Shown one piece after another: positions 55,420-64,000 of a DNA stretch of 64,000 bases (position 1 is its first letter; each line of letters opens with the position of its first letter). The notes beneath the pieces are model-generated. The model did not search any database, was not told where the DNA came from, and saw only the letters and a list, made by a program, of their open reading frames with translations. The stretch comes from Hydractinia symbiolongicarpus (lineage: Eukaryota > Cnidaria > Hydrozoa > Anthoathecata > Hydractiniidae): contig NC_079884.1 in NCBI RefSeq assembly GCF_029227915.1, forward strand, positions 23,994,001 through 24,058,000, given 5' to 3'. The position numbers and the translations under genes are program-made.

Positions 55420-56346
55420 AAAGTTTGACCGAGAGAACAACCTAATTCTGGAAGGGATCAACCCCAACGACAGTATCATCAGGGCTCTGCAAGTCAAGCC
55501 AGCGATCATGTAGGCAATGACGAAGAAAAGGCGATCGTGGCAGCGTATGGCAACACCTTCGCCATCCCGCTGGAAAAGATGTTCGAGTTGACGGCAGATC
55601 TGCCCTTCTACCAACATGGGTTATATGACAGGCTACAGTTCGTACTGCACTTCGCACAGCACAGCGACGTTATCAAGGATGCCGGGACAGTGGTCTCAGG
55701 AAGCACGGCAGCTAAACCAGCTGATGCCGCGTATAAGATCACAAACATCGCCCTGGAATTTAACAAAGTGAACCACGAGGGTCTCGCGAGTGCTATGATG
55801 TCACGCTACGGCTGTCTTGCGCTACCGTACGAACGGGTACTCCGCTGCAAGGTGCTCACGATAAAAGAAGCTGATACGAGCTACAACTTGCAAATCGATA
55901 CTCCTGCCAAGTCTTTGAAGGGCGTCTTGCTACTCTTTGTAGATCCTGGGAAAGTGAAGGCCTACTCTGGCGCCAACGAACAGTTCTACAACCCCAAGAT
56001 CGAGAAAATCACGATCACTGTGGAAGGCGAGCCTAACGAACTGTAAAGCCACGCCATGCTACCCAAGGACCATCTCGAGCAAGTCTTTGAACTCTTCGGG
56101 GATGCACATAGCGAAGTGACGATCAGGCAGTTCTTCACAGAAAGATACGCGTTGTTCATCGATTTTCGAGCAACCCCAGATCATTCTCTTCACGGTAGCG
56201 GGAGACCTCTACAACGCTTGTCCGACGGTATAACCCTGCACATGAAGAAAAAATCTGACGGAACTGGAGATATCCGCTATGTGTACTTGCTCCAAGATGC
56301 CCAGTTGAACATCCTCGACGGGCGCTTCCACTCTGTGGAATACTGA
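55420..56346 (+). pseudogene. Polinton major capsid protein, C-terminal half
   Basis: An opening piece (ENNLILEGINPNDSIIRAL) shifts frame near 55500 into a long segment (FAIPLEKMFELTADLPFYQ, GLYDRLQFVLHFAQHSDVI, KADTSYNL-like EADTSYNLQIDTPAKSLKG, LLLFVDPGK). After an in-frame TAA at 56044-56046 it continues (LFGDAHSEVTIRQFF, LHGSGRPLQ) to TGA 56344-56346. These are C-terminal features of the double-jelly-roll capsid proteins of Polintons. The N-terminal half is absent: capsid sequence begins abruptly after the opposing gene, consistent with a deletion. The product would build the icosahedral shell in an intact element. Confidence 0.7.
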
Positions 56347-56353
56347 AATAAAC

Positions 56354-56683
56354 ATGCCAACTATAGGTGTTCTCGTGGCTGGTGCGGCTATCAACGCCCT
56401 GGCATTCAGCGGTTCAAATTTCTTTTTCAGTAAACTTAGCGGGCACGGTGAAGAGGAACGGAAGAGACACGATAAAGCGATCGAACAATTACAAGCAGCG
56501 CAGGCCCAGTGGGTGAAAGATCGGCAACCGAAAATTGATTGGTACAACCATCAACGAGAGCTTAAACGCCAAGCTGGCGAAAGCTTGAAAGAGCTTGATG
56601 AAGGTATGAGAGAGTACTATATCGTGACCATCTCCGATTTCTACGTACCCTCCAAGCAACAACAAGATGGTGAGCTGACGTAG
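56354..56683 (+). CDS. Small Polinton membrane/coiled-coil protein
   Basis: 109 residues from ATG 56354, 7 bases after the capsid stop. It has an N-terminal hydrophobic stretch (IGVLVAGAAINALAFSG) followed by a long charged helix (EEERKRHDKAIEQLQAAQAQ, DWYNHQRELKRQAGESL). Intact. ORFs of this shape accompany capsid and integrase genes in many animal Polintons; role unknown, possibly virion-associated. Confidence 0.6.
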   Translation: MPTIGVLVAGAAINALAFSGSNFFFSKLSGHGEEERKRHDKAIEQLQAAQAQWVKDRQPKIDWYNHQRELKRQAGESLKELDEGMREYYIVTISDFYVPSKQQQDGELT

Positions 56684-56753
56684 GATCCCTGGCCCTCCTC
56701 GGTTTCGCGGTATACAAGTATATGTAAGGTCACGGAAACTTTCGATATATAAA

Positions 56754-57791
56754 ATGAACATGTCGAAAGCAAAGCATATCGCTACGGCTGAAGAAGCAGA
56801 AAAGCTAAGCAAATTTTACTACGTTCCGAACCTCTGGATTAGTCACAAGACGATCAAACTACTGCGGGAACAGAGCGGTCTATCCAAGAAGAAAGTAACC
56901 CACTGGCTGTCTCGGCAGCTGCCCTGGCTCCATATTCGAGGGCCCAAGCGCATTCAATACCCTCATTTCACAATCACGAAACCGAACGAAATGAACCAAT
57001 TTGACTTGCTGTATATGCCACACTACAAGCTGTATGGAAACACGTACAAGTACATACTCACGCGCATTGATATAGCATCGCGCTACAAGGTAGCTAGACC
57101 ATTGAGAACGAAAAAGGCTAGTGAGGTTGCTGATATGCTCAAGGACATTTACAAGACCGGACCTTTACGATACCCGAAGACCTTCCAGTGCGACAACAGC
57201 TCCGAGTTCAAGTCTGCCGTGAGCAAGCTGCTAGAAGGAAAAGGTATCGAATTAAAGCGCGCAACTACCAAGTACCACCATACTTCCACGGCTTTCGTCG
57301 ATTCCTACAACAAAGTGCTCGCGGAGAGACTCTTCAAACCCCAAGATGCTTAAGAGTTGGTTTCTGACGAACAAAGTACCACTTGGGTCAAACACTTGTT
57401 ACATATCGTGAAAAGTATGAACAACACCAAGACCGCGATGATCGGCATGAAGCCAGGCAAGGCGATAAAGCTCGAGTAGGTCCCGCTTACGAAAGACCAG
57501 CGGCCCCCAGAGGAAAAGCCTCTGCCTGAGGATGGTCTATACTTGTACCTGCTGCAACCTGGCGAAGAGCATGGTGATCAAAAAAGACGTGCAACGGACG
57601 CTTGGTGGAGCAAGAAGACGTATAGACTCGATCGTATCGTGACTGGTACCCGTCTCTTGTAATATCTCGATAGTGGGCCAGAGCGAAACTTCGTCTCTGA
57701 AGAACTCATGCAGATGCCCGAGGATGCCTCCCGAGCATGTAAAACAGTGGTAATTTTGTTGTTTTTTGTTGCCACTTGTGGGTGTGGTTAA
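56754..57791 (+). pseudogene. Polinton retroviral-type integrase, with in-frame stops
   Basis: Starts at ATG 56754. A helix-turn-helix-like N-terminal region (HKTIKLLREQSGLSKKKVTH) leads to the rve core, with Asp in FDLLYMPHY, Asp in FQCDNSSEF and Glu in NKVLAERLF spaced as expected for D,D-35-E. TAA at 57351-57353 ends the open part; the same frame continues through TAG 57477 and TAA 57660 to TAA 57789. It carries the C-terminal SH3/chromo-like region (GLYLYLLQPGEEHGDQK, WSKKTYRLDRI, ERNFVSEELMQMPED). All three interrupting stops are point changes without frameshift. An intact protein would insert the element's DNA ends into host DNA. Confidence 0.85.
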
Positions 57792-57833
57792 TGTGAACCT
57801 GTAGCTCACATTATTACTTACCAATAAAAAGTC

Positions 57834-58405
57834 TTAGCCATCCTTGGAGTCCTCGGCGTCGTCGGAGTCAATCGGATAAAGGCGCGTATAATCATAATGA
57901 TGCAGGGTGTAGAATGGGTGCCCATAGACGATGCCCTTGATGACATTAGGCTCGCTATCAAGGTCGATGATGTCAACCAATGCTCTATCCTCAATTAAAT
58001 GTTGATTATGTTGCCAGTTTTCTCCAAGTCCGCCAGATTCGGAAGCTTTTGGTCCTTATCCTTGATAACCTCGCAGCACAGAATACCCCACTTGTTCACC
58101 TCAGCGGAAACAATATGCAAACCCAGGTGTTCAATATCAGCCTTAAGCTCCTCATCGCTTTCCTCATATGGAACTGTTGCGCACGGCTTTTCACCCGAAG
58201 CTACTCTCTTTAGAAGCTCGTCATCATCCGGATATTCAAACCCCTCGTAGTATGGCCCATTTCTAAACCTAAAATTTTCCAAACACTGTGAACAATAACC
58301 GATAGTTGATCCTGCCTTGATGCAGCATCTCAGCACGGGCACCCGAATATCGTAAGGGTTTCTAAGTTGTCGGCTCTGTACGTAGGCTTCCATCTTTTTT
58401 GACAT
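57834..58405 (-). pseudogene. Unrecognised Polinton ORF, frameshifted near its 3' end
   Basis: From ATG 58405, 136 codons are open (AYVQSRQLRNPYDIRVPVL, a CC...YCSQC cysteine cluster, and an acidic stretch EESDEELKADIEHLG). A +/-1 shift near 57990 leads to a second acidic, aromatic piece (FYTLHHYDYTRLYPIDSDDA) ending TAA 57834-57836. It is convergent with the integrase. The cysteines might bind a metal. Function unknown. Confidence 0.45.
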
Positions 58406-58497
58406 TTAACTACCCTTTAACATGTGGTTGAAGGGGTCAAGCAGCATTATCAGGCGTGTTTTTGTGGCTTTGTATAACAACAAAAAGTTGTGCGCGC

Positions 58498-59358
58498 CTA
58501 CTCCATATCAATATCAAACAGCTCTTCGAACAGCTCACGCGTCTCATCGTTGGGCAGGGTAAAGTGGTTTTTGTAGAAGTTCGCAGCCCCCAGGGTATCC
58601 TCCTTAAACCGACACCAGGTGTGTATCGCATTCGGATCGTCACATCTCCCGATTATAGTGCTGTGGGGGTACTTTGTCATCAGCATTGCTCATACGTCTA
58701 CGCTGACATCTGATCATGTTGTAGGGATGCTTATCATGGGGATCGTTTTTGTCGAAAACGCAGAGTACATTATCATATTGATGTCAATGCGGAACGTGCC
58801 TTTGCCGCAGCTCGCCAATTTCTTTCTCTCTCTCCTGGAGTTCGTCTTCTAGGTTGGCGATGGCTACGTCCCTTTGATCAAGATCATCCTCCAACACCGC
58901 AAGTTGTTAGTCCCTGCCTTCGAGGTCATCTTCAAGGAGTGCCATAGCTTGGCGCTGCTCTTCGATGGCCACGTCCCTGTTTTCGACTAGCTTGCACTGC
59001 TCCCTGACCTCATACTCCAATTTTTCGACGCCTTTTTTCGCAAGCCATTTTGTCAAATCTACCGCCTTGGGCTTTCTTGATCTGACGGTAATTTCGAGGG
59101 CCCCGTCCAATGTGACGAAAACGTCATAAGGGTTTTTTCCACCACCTAGGAGACCTGACCGGGTGTACCCGCCGGGTAACCCTCCATTTCTCCCCTTGAT
59201 GTTGTCATATGACGATCAAGGCGATACTTCCTGGCATTTGGAATACCCAGGAATCTCTCGAGATCAACACGTTTGAACAGGGGCTGATTTTGCTTATCGA
59301 ATAGCGTCTCGATGGCTCCAGTAGGTACAGCGTTAAACAGAGTAATTTGAGAAGGCAT
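58498..59358 (-). pseudogene. BRO/MSV199-like DNA-binding protein, fragmented
   Basis: From ATG 59358: LFKRVDLERFLGIPNARK. After a frameshift near 59215: KNPYDVFVTLDGALEITVRS and KPKAVDLTKWLAKKGVEKL, then a coiled coil of ~23-residue repeats (RDVAIEEQRQAMALLEDDLE). An in-frame TAA near 58908 and TGA near 58808 follow, then QYDNVLCVFDKNDPHDKHPY. A last frameshift leads to WCRFKEDTLGAANFYKNHF ending TAG 58498. The 'F...DL..FLGI...DG..EI..RSRKPKA' pattern and the late 'YDNVL...Y..IRCQRR' part recall BRO-N/MSV199 plus T5orf172-like proteins of large DNA viruses. Two stops and at least two frameshifts make it dead. Role in Polintons unknown. Confidence 0.55.
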
Positions 59359-59528
59359 CCTTTCTTGCAAAGCTGGAGCTCAGCGAGCGATAGCGCCAGC
59401 CTGACTCTGCTTCAGATTGGCCGCACCTCAGTATGAAGTAATAAAGGCCTGGTTCCGTCAGTAAAACTGTGTTTGGTTAGACCCCTTGGAGCTCAGTAAT
59501 ACGTGGGTTCTCCGCCTGTGCGTGCCTG

Positions 59529-59553
59529 ATCAGTGTATAACATATACACTGAT
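59529..59553. repeat. 11-bp perfect hairpin between two minus-strand genes
   Basis: ATCAGTGTATA, loop ACA, then its exact reverse complement, located 8 bp beyond the 3' end of the ATPase frame. May be a transcript-end or processing structure. Confidence 0.55.
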
Positions 59554-59560
59554 GTCAGCG

Positions 59561-60159
59561 TCACGCCACTAATTTCCAAGTCCGAGGGTGCTCTAGTCTT
59601 ATCCAAAGGCAAGCATGCTTGAACTTTTTGAGTTGAGCCTTGATATTCTCCCAGTCATCTATCTGGTTCGTCTCCTCATCAATCATTCTCATGTCCGAAC
59701 GCTCCGAAGGGTACCAGAGGAACAACTACTTCTTTTGTCGACGGCGGTTCTTAGGCAAAGCAGTACAGCTTTGTGTGAGGAGCCAGAGACTGTGCTCGCG
59801 ATGCCTCCCACTGATGGCAAACTCGAGTAAGGATTGACGCTTTTTGTCGAGAGTCTCGTCGGCTATAATATCGTCGACGATGAACAACGTCTTTCGCCCG
59901 CCAGAAGCTCCGAAAATCTTTGGATCCATTTGAACAGCTGGTCCTTGGGATCTATCAGAAAGACGTAATCGTCCTGCCAGAGACAGGACCTTGCCAAGTA
60001 AGTCTTGTTCCAGCGGATCGTTGGGCAGAGAATCACGATATTGTGAAAGTGGCCCTTGTACTCGTTCTCCAGGAGGTCAAGTACACGCTGGGTTTTACCG
60101 CAGCCTGTGGGTCCTGTGAAGATTGTCGTGTACGGATCTTTAACGATATTTAGGGTCAT
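59561..60159 (-). pseudogene. Polinton packaging ATPase (FtsK/HerA, A32-like), broken
   Basis: From ATG 60159: IFTGPTGCGKTQRVLDLLE is a Walker A motif, followed by NIVILCPTIRWNKTYL. A frameshift near 59930 leads to GRKTLFIVDDIIADETLDKK (Walker B with DD), then ISGRHREHSLWLLTQS, the sensor-type motif with Gln. An in-frame TAG near 59709 precedes the last ~48 codons (MIDEETNQIDDWENIKAQLK). About 200 codons in all, normal for Polinton ATPases. The intact enzyme would pump DNA into capsids. Confidence 0.8.
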
Positions 60160-60202
60160 ATTTATTCTGTCTGCCGGTTGCAGACACAAGCCTCTCAGGT
60201 AC

Positions 60203-60452
60203 TTATTTAGGCTTTGGCACGATACTCGCGGGTATCCAACCTTTTTGCACGGCCATCTCGCGGCTGGCCCTGCCTGCTGAAAAGTAAACCACCATCTTGA
60301 GAACATCGCTGGTGTTTATTTTGGTAGAGGAGCTTGTAATGCCCAAAAATTTCTTCCCTCCCATTGCATACGCGAACGTGCAGCCGAGGTCCACGACAGT
60401 TTCATACAGCATGTCGATTATCTCCTTCTCTTTGGGTGTCTTCAGAACTCAT
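60203..60452 (-). pseudogene. Small Polinton ORF (~80 codons), frameshifted after the start
   Basis: ATG 60452 begins MSSEDTQ and then shifts frame into EIIDMLYETVVDLGCTFAYA, GGKKFLGITSSSTKINTSD and LFSAG-like VVYFSAGRASREMAVQKGWI up to TGA/TAA at 60203. Weak central hydrophobic segments suggest a membrane protein. Lies between the TM protein gene and the ATPase on the same strand. Confidence 0.45.
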
Positions 60453-60462
60453 TTATTATGAG

Positions 60463-60802
60463 CTATTTCATCTTGAAAATGTCAATCTGGGATGCGCTGG
60501 GTTTTTGCTGAGGCGCACGTGGCTCTGGGATTTCGGCAGGCTGCTGCTGCTGCATGGGCATAGACAGCTTACGTAAAATATAGCAGACCCCTCCTACACA
60601 AGCAATACGGCAGCGAGGCCTCCACCAAGGTATACGCTGTTAGGAACCTGTGAAGTACCTTTCCTGACCCTCTTGTGAAGTACTTTTGCCCACGTTTTTC
60701 TGTAAGTCGACCTTGTGATTCCTGTTCCATTCGGCCAGAGGCAATGCGACCTGGGTGCTTCTTCTTGGTTATGACTTGAGTAGTAGTAGATTCATCGCTC
60801 AT
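60463..60802 (-). pseudogene. Basic, single-TM Polinton protein with Gln/Pro-rich tail
   Basis: From ATG 60802: a Lys/Arg-rich N-terminus (KKKHPGRIASGRMEQ), then a frameshift into a hydrophobic segment (VYLGGGLAAVLLV). A second shift leads to GGVCYILRKLSMPMQQQQPA and a Pro/Gln tail ending TAG 60463-60465. The plan 'basic region, one transmembrane helix, proline-rich tail' is common for one of the small Polinton genes. Confidence 0.5.
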
Positions 60803-60815
60803 TTCTTGTAAGTTG

Positions 60816-61146
60816 TTAGACGTACAAGAACCATTCCAAACCTGTGACCTTGATCATTCCTTCAAAGAATTCCGATGATACATCCTGGAGGCCTTCAAAC
60901 CGTTTCTTCCAGCGTATCTTGTCGCATGCATATGTGGAGTCCTCACTAAATTACATGCTTGTGGCGGAAATTGATTAGCTGCTGGTGTCAGGATTTCCAA
61001 AGCGCGTGAGTGGGAGTCGACGTAGATACCACACCATCTGTGTACCGCGTCTTTACTCTGCTCTTGCCTAATGGGTTTGCTACATTGTTCCCTTGTTCAT
61101 ACACTTCATAATTGTCAAGATCTATCTTTGAAAGGCTATTTCCCAT
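60816..61146 (-). pseudogene. Polinton ORF starting MGNSLSK, frameshifted
   Basis: ATG 61146 gives MGNSLSKIDLDNYEVYEQG and KSRVKTRYTDGVVSTSTP. The frame then breaks, and later pieces (LTPAANQFPPQA, RWKKRFEGLQDVSSEFFEG, ending FLYV and TAA at 60816-60818) lie in other frames. MGNS at the very N-terminus is a possible N-myristoylation signal, which would place the intact protein at membranes. No family name known to me. Confidence 0.45.
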
Positions 61147-61288
61147 CTTTTTCCGCCCCTTCATCATCCTCCTTCGAACCCTCCCTGGACACCTTCAGCT
61201 GAGCGTGATTTATGGTATGGGCCGCGATGAGTAATGGAGGAAGGGATCTTCCAAAAGCTGAATAGACGAGTATGCCCAGGCCCGCCAT
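61136..61288 (-). CDS. Tiny Polinton membrane ORF (50 aa)
   Basis: ATG 61288 to TAG 61136-61138: MAGLGILVYSAFGRSLPPLL, then a short amphipathic stretch and an acidic/basic tail. It overlaps the next gene by 11 bases: the sequence ATGGGAAATAG holds both the start of the MGNS gene and the stop of this one. Intact but too short for a firm call. Confidence 0.4.
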   Translation of the reverse strand: MAGLGILVYSAFGRSLPPLLIAAHTINHAQLKVSREGSKEDDEGAEKDGK

Positions 61289-61321
61289 AGATTCTTAAAT
61301 AATAGGGTCCCCTTCCAGGTC

Positions 61322-61726
61322 TCAGCGTAGAGCCTCGGGACTATCGAGGAGCACCACGTTGCCTATAGCCTTCGTATACATGGTGATGACATGAGTTGAA
61401 AGGGCCTTTGCAGTCTTCTCACACTCCTGGAGCTCACGTTGAACGTACTCAGCATGTATTTTGTCGATCACCTCGGGTGAGGCCTTGTCAAGGAAGGCTT
61501 CGGTGAATTTCTTCGGTAGGAGGTGCTGTTTACCCTTGCGTGCATTCTTCGGGGCTTGACGCTTATCAACGTCTGGTTTTTGCTCAAGGGCTTCTACCGG
61601 CGTGTCAACTTCGTCGAATATCTCCGCAATGTCTAGAACCATGTTTATTAGACGTTGGTAACGAAGAGAGCATAACACGAGTACGATGTATGGTAGTAAT
61701 ATCGCGAGGAGTAACAAGGCTTCCAT
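61322..61726 (-). CDS. Small Polinton membrane-anchored protein (134 aa)
   Basis: ATG 61726 follows directly after the polymerase stop (TAA at 61727-61729). An N-terminal hydrophobic anchor (LLLLAILLPYIVLVLCSL) is followed by a mostly helical charged body (KKFTEAFLDKASPEVIDKIH, EYVQRELQECEKTAKAL). Intact frame. Role unknown. Confidence 0.55.
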   Translation of the reverse strand: MEALLLLAILLPYIVLVLCSLRYQRLINMVLDIAEIFDEVDTPVEALEQKPDVDKRQAPKNARKGKQHLLPKKFTEAFLDKASPEVIDKIHAEYVQRELQECEKTAKALSTHVITMYTKAIGNVVLLDSPEALR

Positions 61727-64000
61727 TTATATGCTCTCCTTAGCCGCTAGGCGATAATGACCCCTGGCGAGCGTTGTGATCTGGTCCGGCTGCGCAACCC
61801 GTTTATTATCCGCCCTATTGAGTGGCAACTTGTTCACCTCCTGTATGTAGATTTGATGCCCCTTGTTCTGGATCAGCACCTGGCTCTTGTATATGTCGAC
61901 ACCATCCTTCAGACATTGGCGATAGTCTTTGAAGGTGATGGATTTAGCTGTGACACACTTCTTCACACCTTTCGCCTCTGTCATGATTTTGCAACTTAGC
62001 TCGTCTTTCATGAGACTACTTTCTTGTTTTTCCCAATGGGGAGAGGTCTGCCATCATCCTTGCTATAGGCACTCGTATCGAAACGTGTCTCGACATCGTC
62101 GGCAATGTCGCGGTAAAAGTCCTCCGTTCTGATGTGGTAGACGAATGAGTCCGTGTCCATATAGCAGACCCGCAACTTACTACCGTACTGGGGCTGCATG
62201 TAGTCGTAGTGGAACTCGTACATCACAATTTTCGACATTTCTAAAAGAGCCTGACCAATATGCACCGGCTTGTTCATCTTCTCCTCAGTCTTGCCCATAT
62301 CCACGCCCATGAGGTGGCTGCTGAAGTAGTTTTCGCCCTTGAAATTCGGCTTCATGACGAGCTTCGTGTACTTCTTCTCGTTGGTGACAAACTGGATGTT
62401 GCGGTGGCTCCTCAGGTTCTCCATGGTCTTGCCGAACACCGAGAGGTTCATGAGCTGATAGAAGTCCTTTTCGAACTCATTTTTGGCGGCCATTCTCAAC
62501 CTGTTGTGGTCGATGTAGTCTTTCAGCCAGGGCTTCTGGTTAAACTGGATCACTCTGTATACCTTCTTGAGCTGGAGACCGTGTTTCAGGGCCTCGTGAT
62601 GGGCTCTGATATGTACCACGTGCCTCTGCCTGTGTTCCAATTTTGGTATCAGTTTCTCGACCTTGTGAACCAACTTTCGCTCCGGCAGGAAGGGTAACTC
62701 GTTGTGCTTGTCGTGCAGCTTTTCAGGGTAGTTGATATCAACCTCCAAGATGTAGCCGTGCTTTTTGTCATCGAGGAGTTTCTCGAACCGCTTCTCGGTA
62801 AAGGCCTCAACGTTCAACACCCACTTGAACCCATCAGTGGGTAGGTCTTCTCTCATGGCGCAGCCGTAGAAGTTGTTGGCGTCGAGGTAATACAAGTAAG
62901 GCGACTCCTCATTGGGATCGTACTGGTCCCCCATGTATTTGTTGTTCGCCTTGGCATACCTGTGCACAGCTTGGGTTATGCCTCCTCGGATGCCTCTTTC
63001 AAACGTCACGAGCATGTTGGGGTCCGTGAGAAGATCCAGCTTGATCTCTGTGTACTTGGGTGCTGCCTTCCAGGCGACACCAGGTGCACTGTAGAAGTGG
63101 GCAGGGTCGAGCTTGTAGTTCTCCGGGCACACGCTTCGAAAAATCTCGAAGACGTCGGCTAGTAGCAGGACGTCTGTGGTGAGATACGCGTCGTGGTAGT
63201 CGCCCATGGTGACCTTGGAGCCCTCTGGAGCGATACGTCTCCATACTTTATGAGCATGCTCGTAGTCGTTGTCGCTGATCCCTTTCATGTTCAGGTTGCT
63301 GAAGAAGACCTCCTTGGGAGGTAGCTTTGTCTCCTCAAATCGTTGCCAGCCATCCATGTACTCGTAGGGGCAGACACCATTTCGAAGCATCAGTCTGAAG
63401 ACATCACCTTTGTCGATGAATTTGGCCATGCATGGTATGTTTGCCTTTACCTGATCCACGTCTATGTGCTTTGTGGTACTCGAATCACAATTTTTACACG
63501 AAAAGCTTGCCACATACTCGGCGTCGATCCTCTGAAATTCCAGACATGTATCCGCGCACTGCTTACATTTCATGCCTGTGGCGTTTGTGCCAATGAAATT
63601 GCTTGCCAATTTGTCTAACAAGGATGCCACGAAGCGTCAGTTGTCGATGAACCTGATCTCTATGCTCTTGTACGTCTCTCCATCACCGTTCCCCATGCCT
63701 CCCAGGGGTACCTTGATTTTCACGTTGAAGGAGATATACTTTTCGGTGTTCTCCGCGATGCAGCCAATGTCCTGGGTGTCGTACTTCTCCCCCAGTTCTC
63801 GGATGAACAAGTGTGCGTCGTATCCAGAGAGGTTGTGGAATATCACGGGCACGTGGCTGGGTATCTTGTACTAGAGGTTACATTGTGCGTGCGCAGCGCC
63901 TCTGTATAGCCCCGTGTAGTGACAGTGGTCCCTGACTTTGCGGTTTTTCTCGTTGTCGAAGGGCTTCATGCAGATATGTAATGTTGAGGTCTCGTCATGT
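61727..64000 (-). pseudogene. Polinton protein-primed DNA polymerase B, 5' end outside the window
   Basis: Reading leftward from the right edge: a Zn-ribbon/HNH-like segment (RDHCHYTGLYRGAAHAQCN), in-frame TAG at 63871-63873, exonuclease motif FHNLSGYDAHLF, in-frame TGA at 63635-63637, then 540 open codons. These include YHDAYLTTDVLLLADVF (Exo III), YLDANNFYGCAM (polymerase motif A), MNLSVFGKTMEN (motif B) and CYMDTDSFVYH (motif C). A one-base shift at 62008-62011 separates the last ~95 codons (MKDELSCKIM, GVKKCVTAKSITF, TTLARGHYR), which end TAA 61727-61729. This is the protein-primed replicase that defines Polintons. Two stops and a frameshift disable it here, though the catalytic motifs are intact. 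Confidence 0.92.

Larger units (their letters stand above)
52600..64000. mobile_element. Decayed Polinton/Maverick, right end outside the window
   Basis: A block with visibly higher GC than the flanks. It encodes a protein-primed DNA polymerase B, a retroviral-type integrase, an A32-like ATPase, a major capsid protein remnant and several small membrane proteins, the diagnostic Polinton set. The left boundary is uncertain. GAAATTCC-type repeats at 52610-52690 and an AGTAGGGGAAAGTCCC near 52751 may be terminal or subterminal. No cysteine protease was recognised; it may lie beyond the window or be lost. Multiple in-frame stops and frameshifts show that the copy is old. Confidence 0.85.

Noticed and set aside
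55375-55657. Minus-strand ORFs of 71-80 codons
   Set aside because: Antisense shadows of the capsid gene remnant, which matches a known family in the sense direction.
56754-57791. Stop-codon reassignment (TAA/TAG read as sense) in the Polinton
   Set aside because: TGA stops and frameshifts also occur in the element, and host genes end normally with TAA, TAG and TGA; ordinary decay explains it.
62260-62697. 145-codon plus-strand ORF rich in Val/Leu/His
   Set aside because: Antisense shadow of the DNA polymerase; GC-richer coding DNA gives long shadow frames.

Overview
This is an AT-rich, intron-containing animal genome segment. The host genes (a Pellino E3 ligase, a Shaker-type potassium channel, a class I phosphatidylinositol transfer protein, a beta-1,4-galactosyltransferase-like enzyme and an EamA-type transporter) are metazoan. 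The dense load of Helitron-type mini-elements, CR1-like LINEs, palindromic MITEs and a Polinton suggests an early-branching animal, most likely a cnidarian. That placement is inferred from gene style and repeat content; there is no decisive marker in the window.

Layout. 1-570: 3' end of a drug/metabolite transporter. 1379-2098: a 720-bp terminal-inverted-repeat transposon carrying a nested mini-Helitron. 2603-4069 (-): glycosyltransferase. 5.8-8.7 kb: decayed transposon-derived coding DNA, including the C-terminal part of an integrase. 8808-9644: intronless PITP. 12.4-17.8 kb: a MITE, a Helitron and a stack of nested LINEs. About 17.9-24.7 kb: a multi-exon gene for an unrecognised large, probably disordered protein. 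24.7-32.9 kb: noncoding DNA with repeats and a pogo-like MITE. 32965-38590: a complete ten-exon Pellino gene. 41999-44685 (-): a two-exon voltage-gated K+ channel inside a cluster of palindromic CAACCTCG elements. 45-52.6 kb: mostly noncoding, with an E-box-like tandem array, a minisatellite and another mini-Helitron.

From about 52.6 kb to the right edge the composition changes. This is a decayed Polinton/Maverick with one end outside the window. It carries a repeat protein, a hydrophobic glycine-rich protein, a gene split by a LINE, a major capsid protein remnant, a retroviral-type integrase, a BRO/MSV199-like gene, an A32-like packaging ATPase, several small membrane proteins and a protein-primed family B DNA polymerase. 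Most of its longer genes carry in-frame stops or frameshifts, so this copy looks inactive, although some small ORFs are still open.

Working together: the host genes are unrelated neighbours with their own orientations. The Polinton genes form two opposing blocks, a left-hand block with the capsid and integrase genes on + and a long minus-strand run ending in the polymerase, as expected for a virus-like transposon that replicates, packages and integrates its own DNA. The most interesting points are an in-frame internally deleted LINE ORF inserted into a Polinton gene with a fold-back scar at its 5' flank, the nested LINE/MITE/Helitron stack, and the tight stop-start coupling of Polinton genes.
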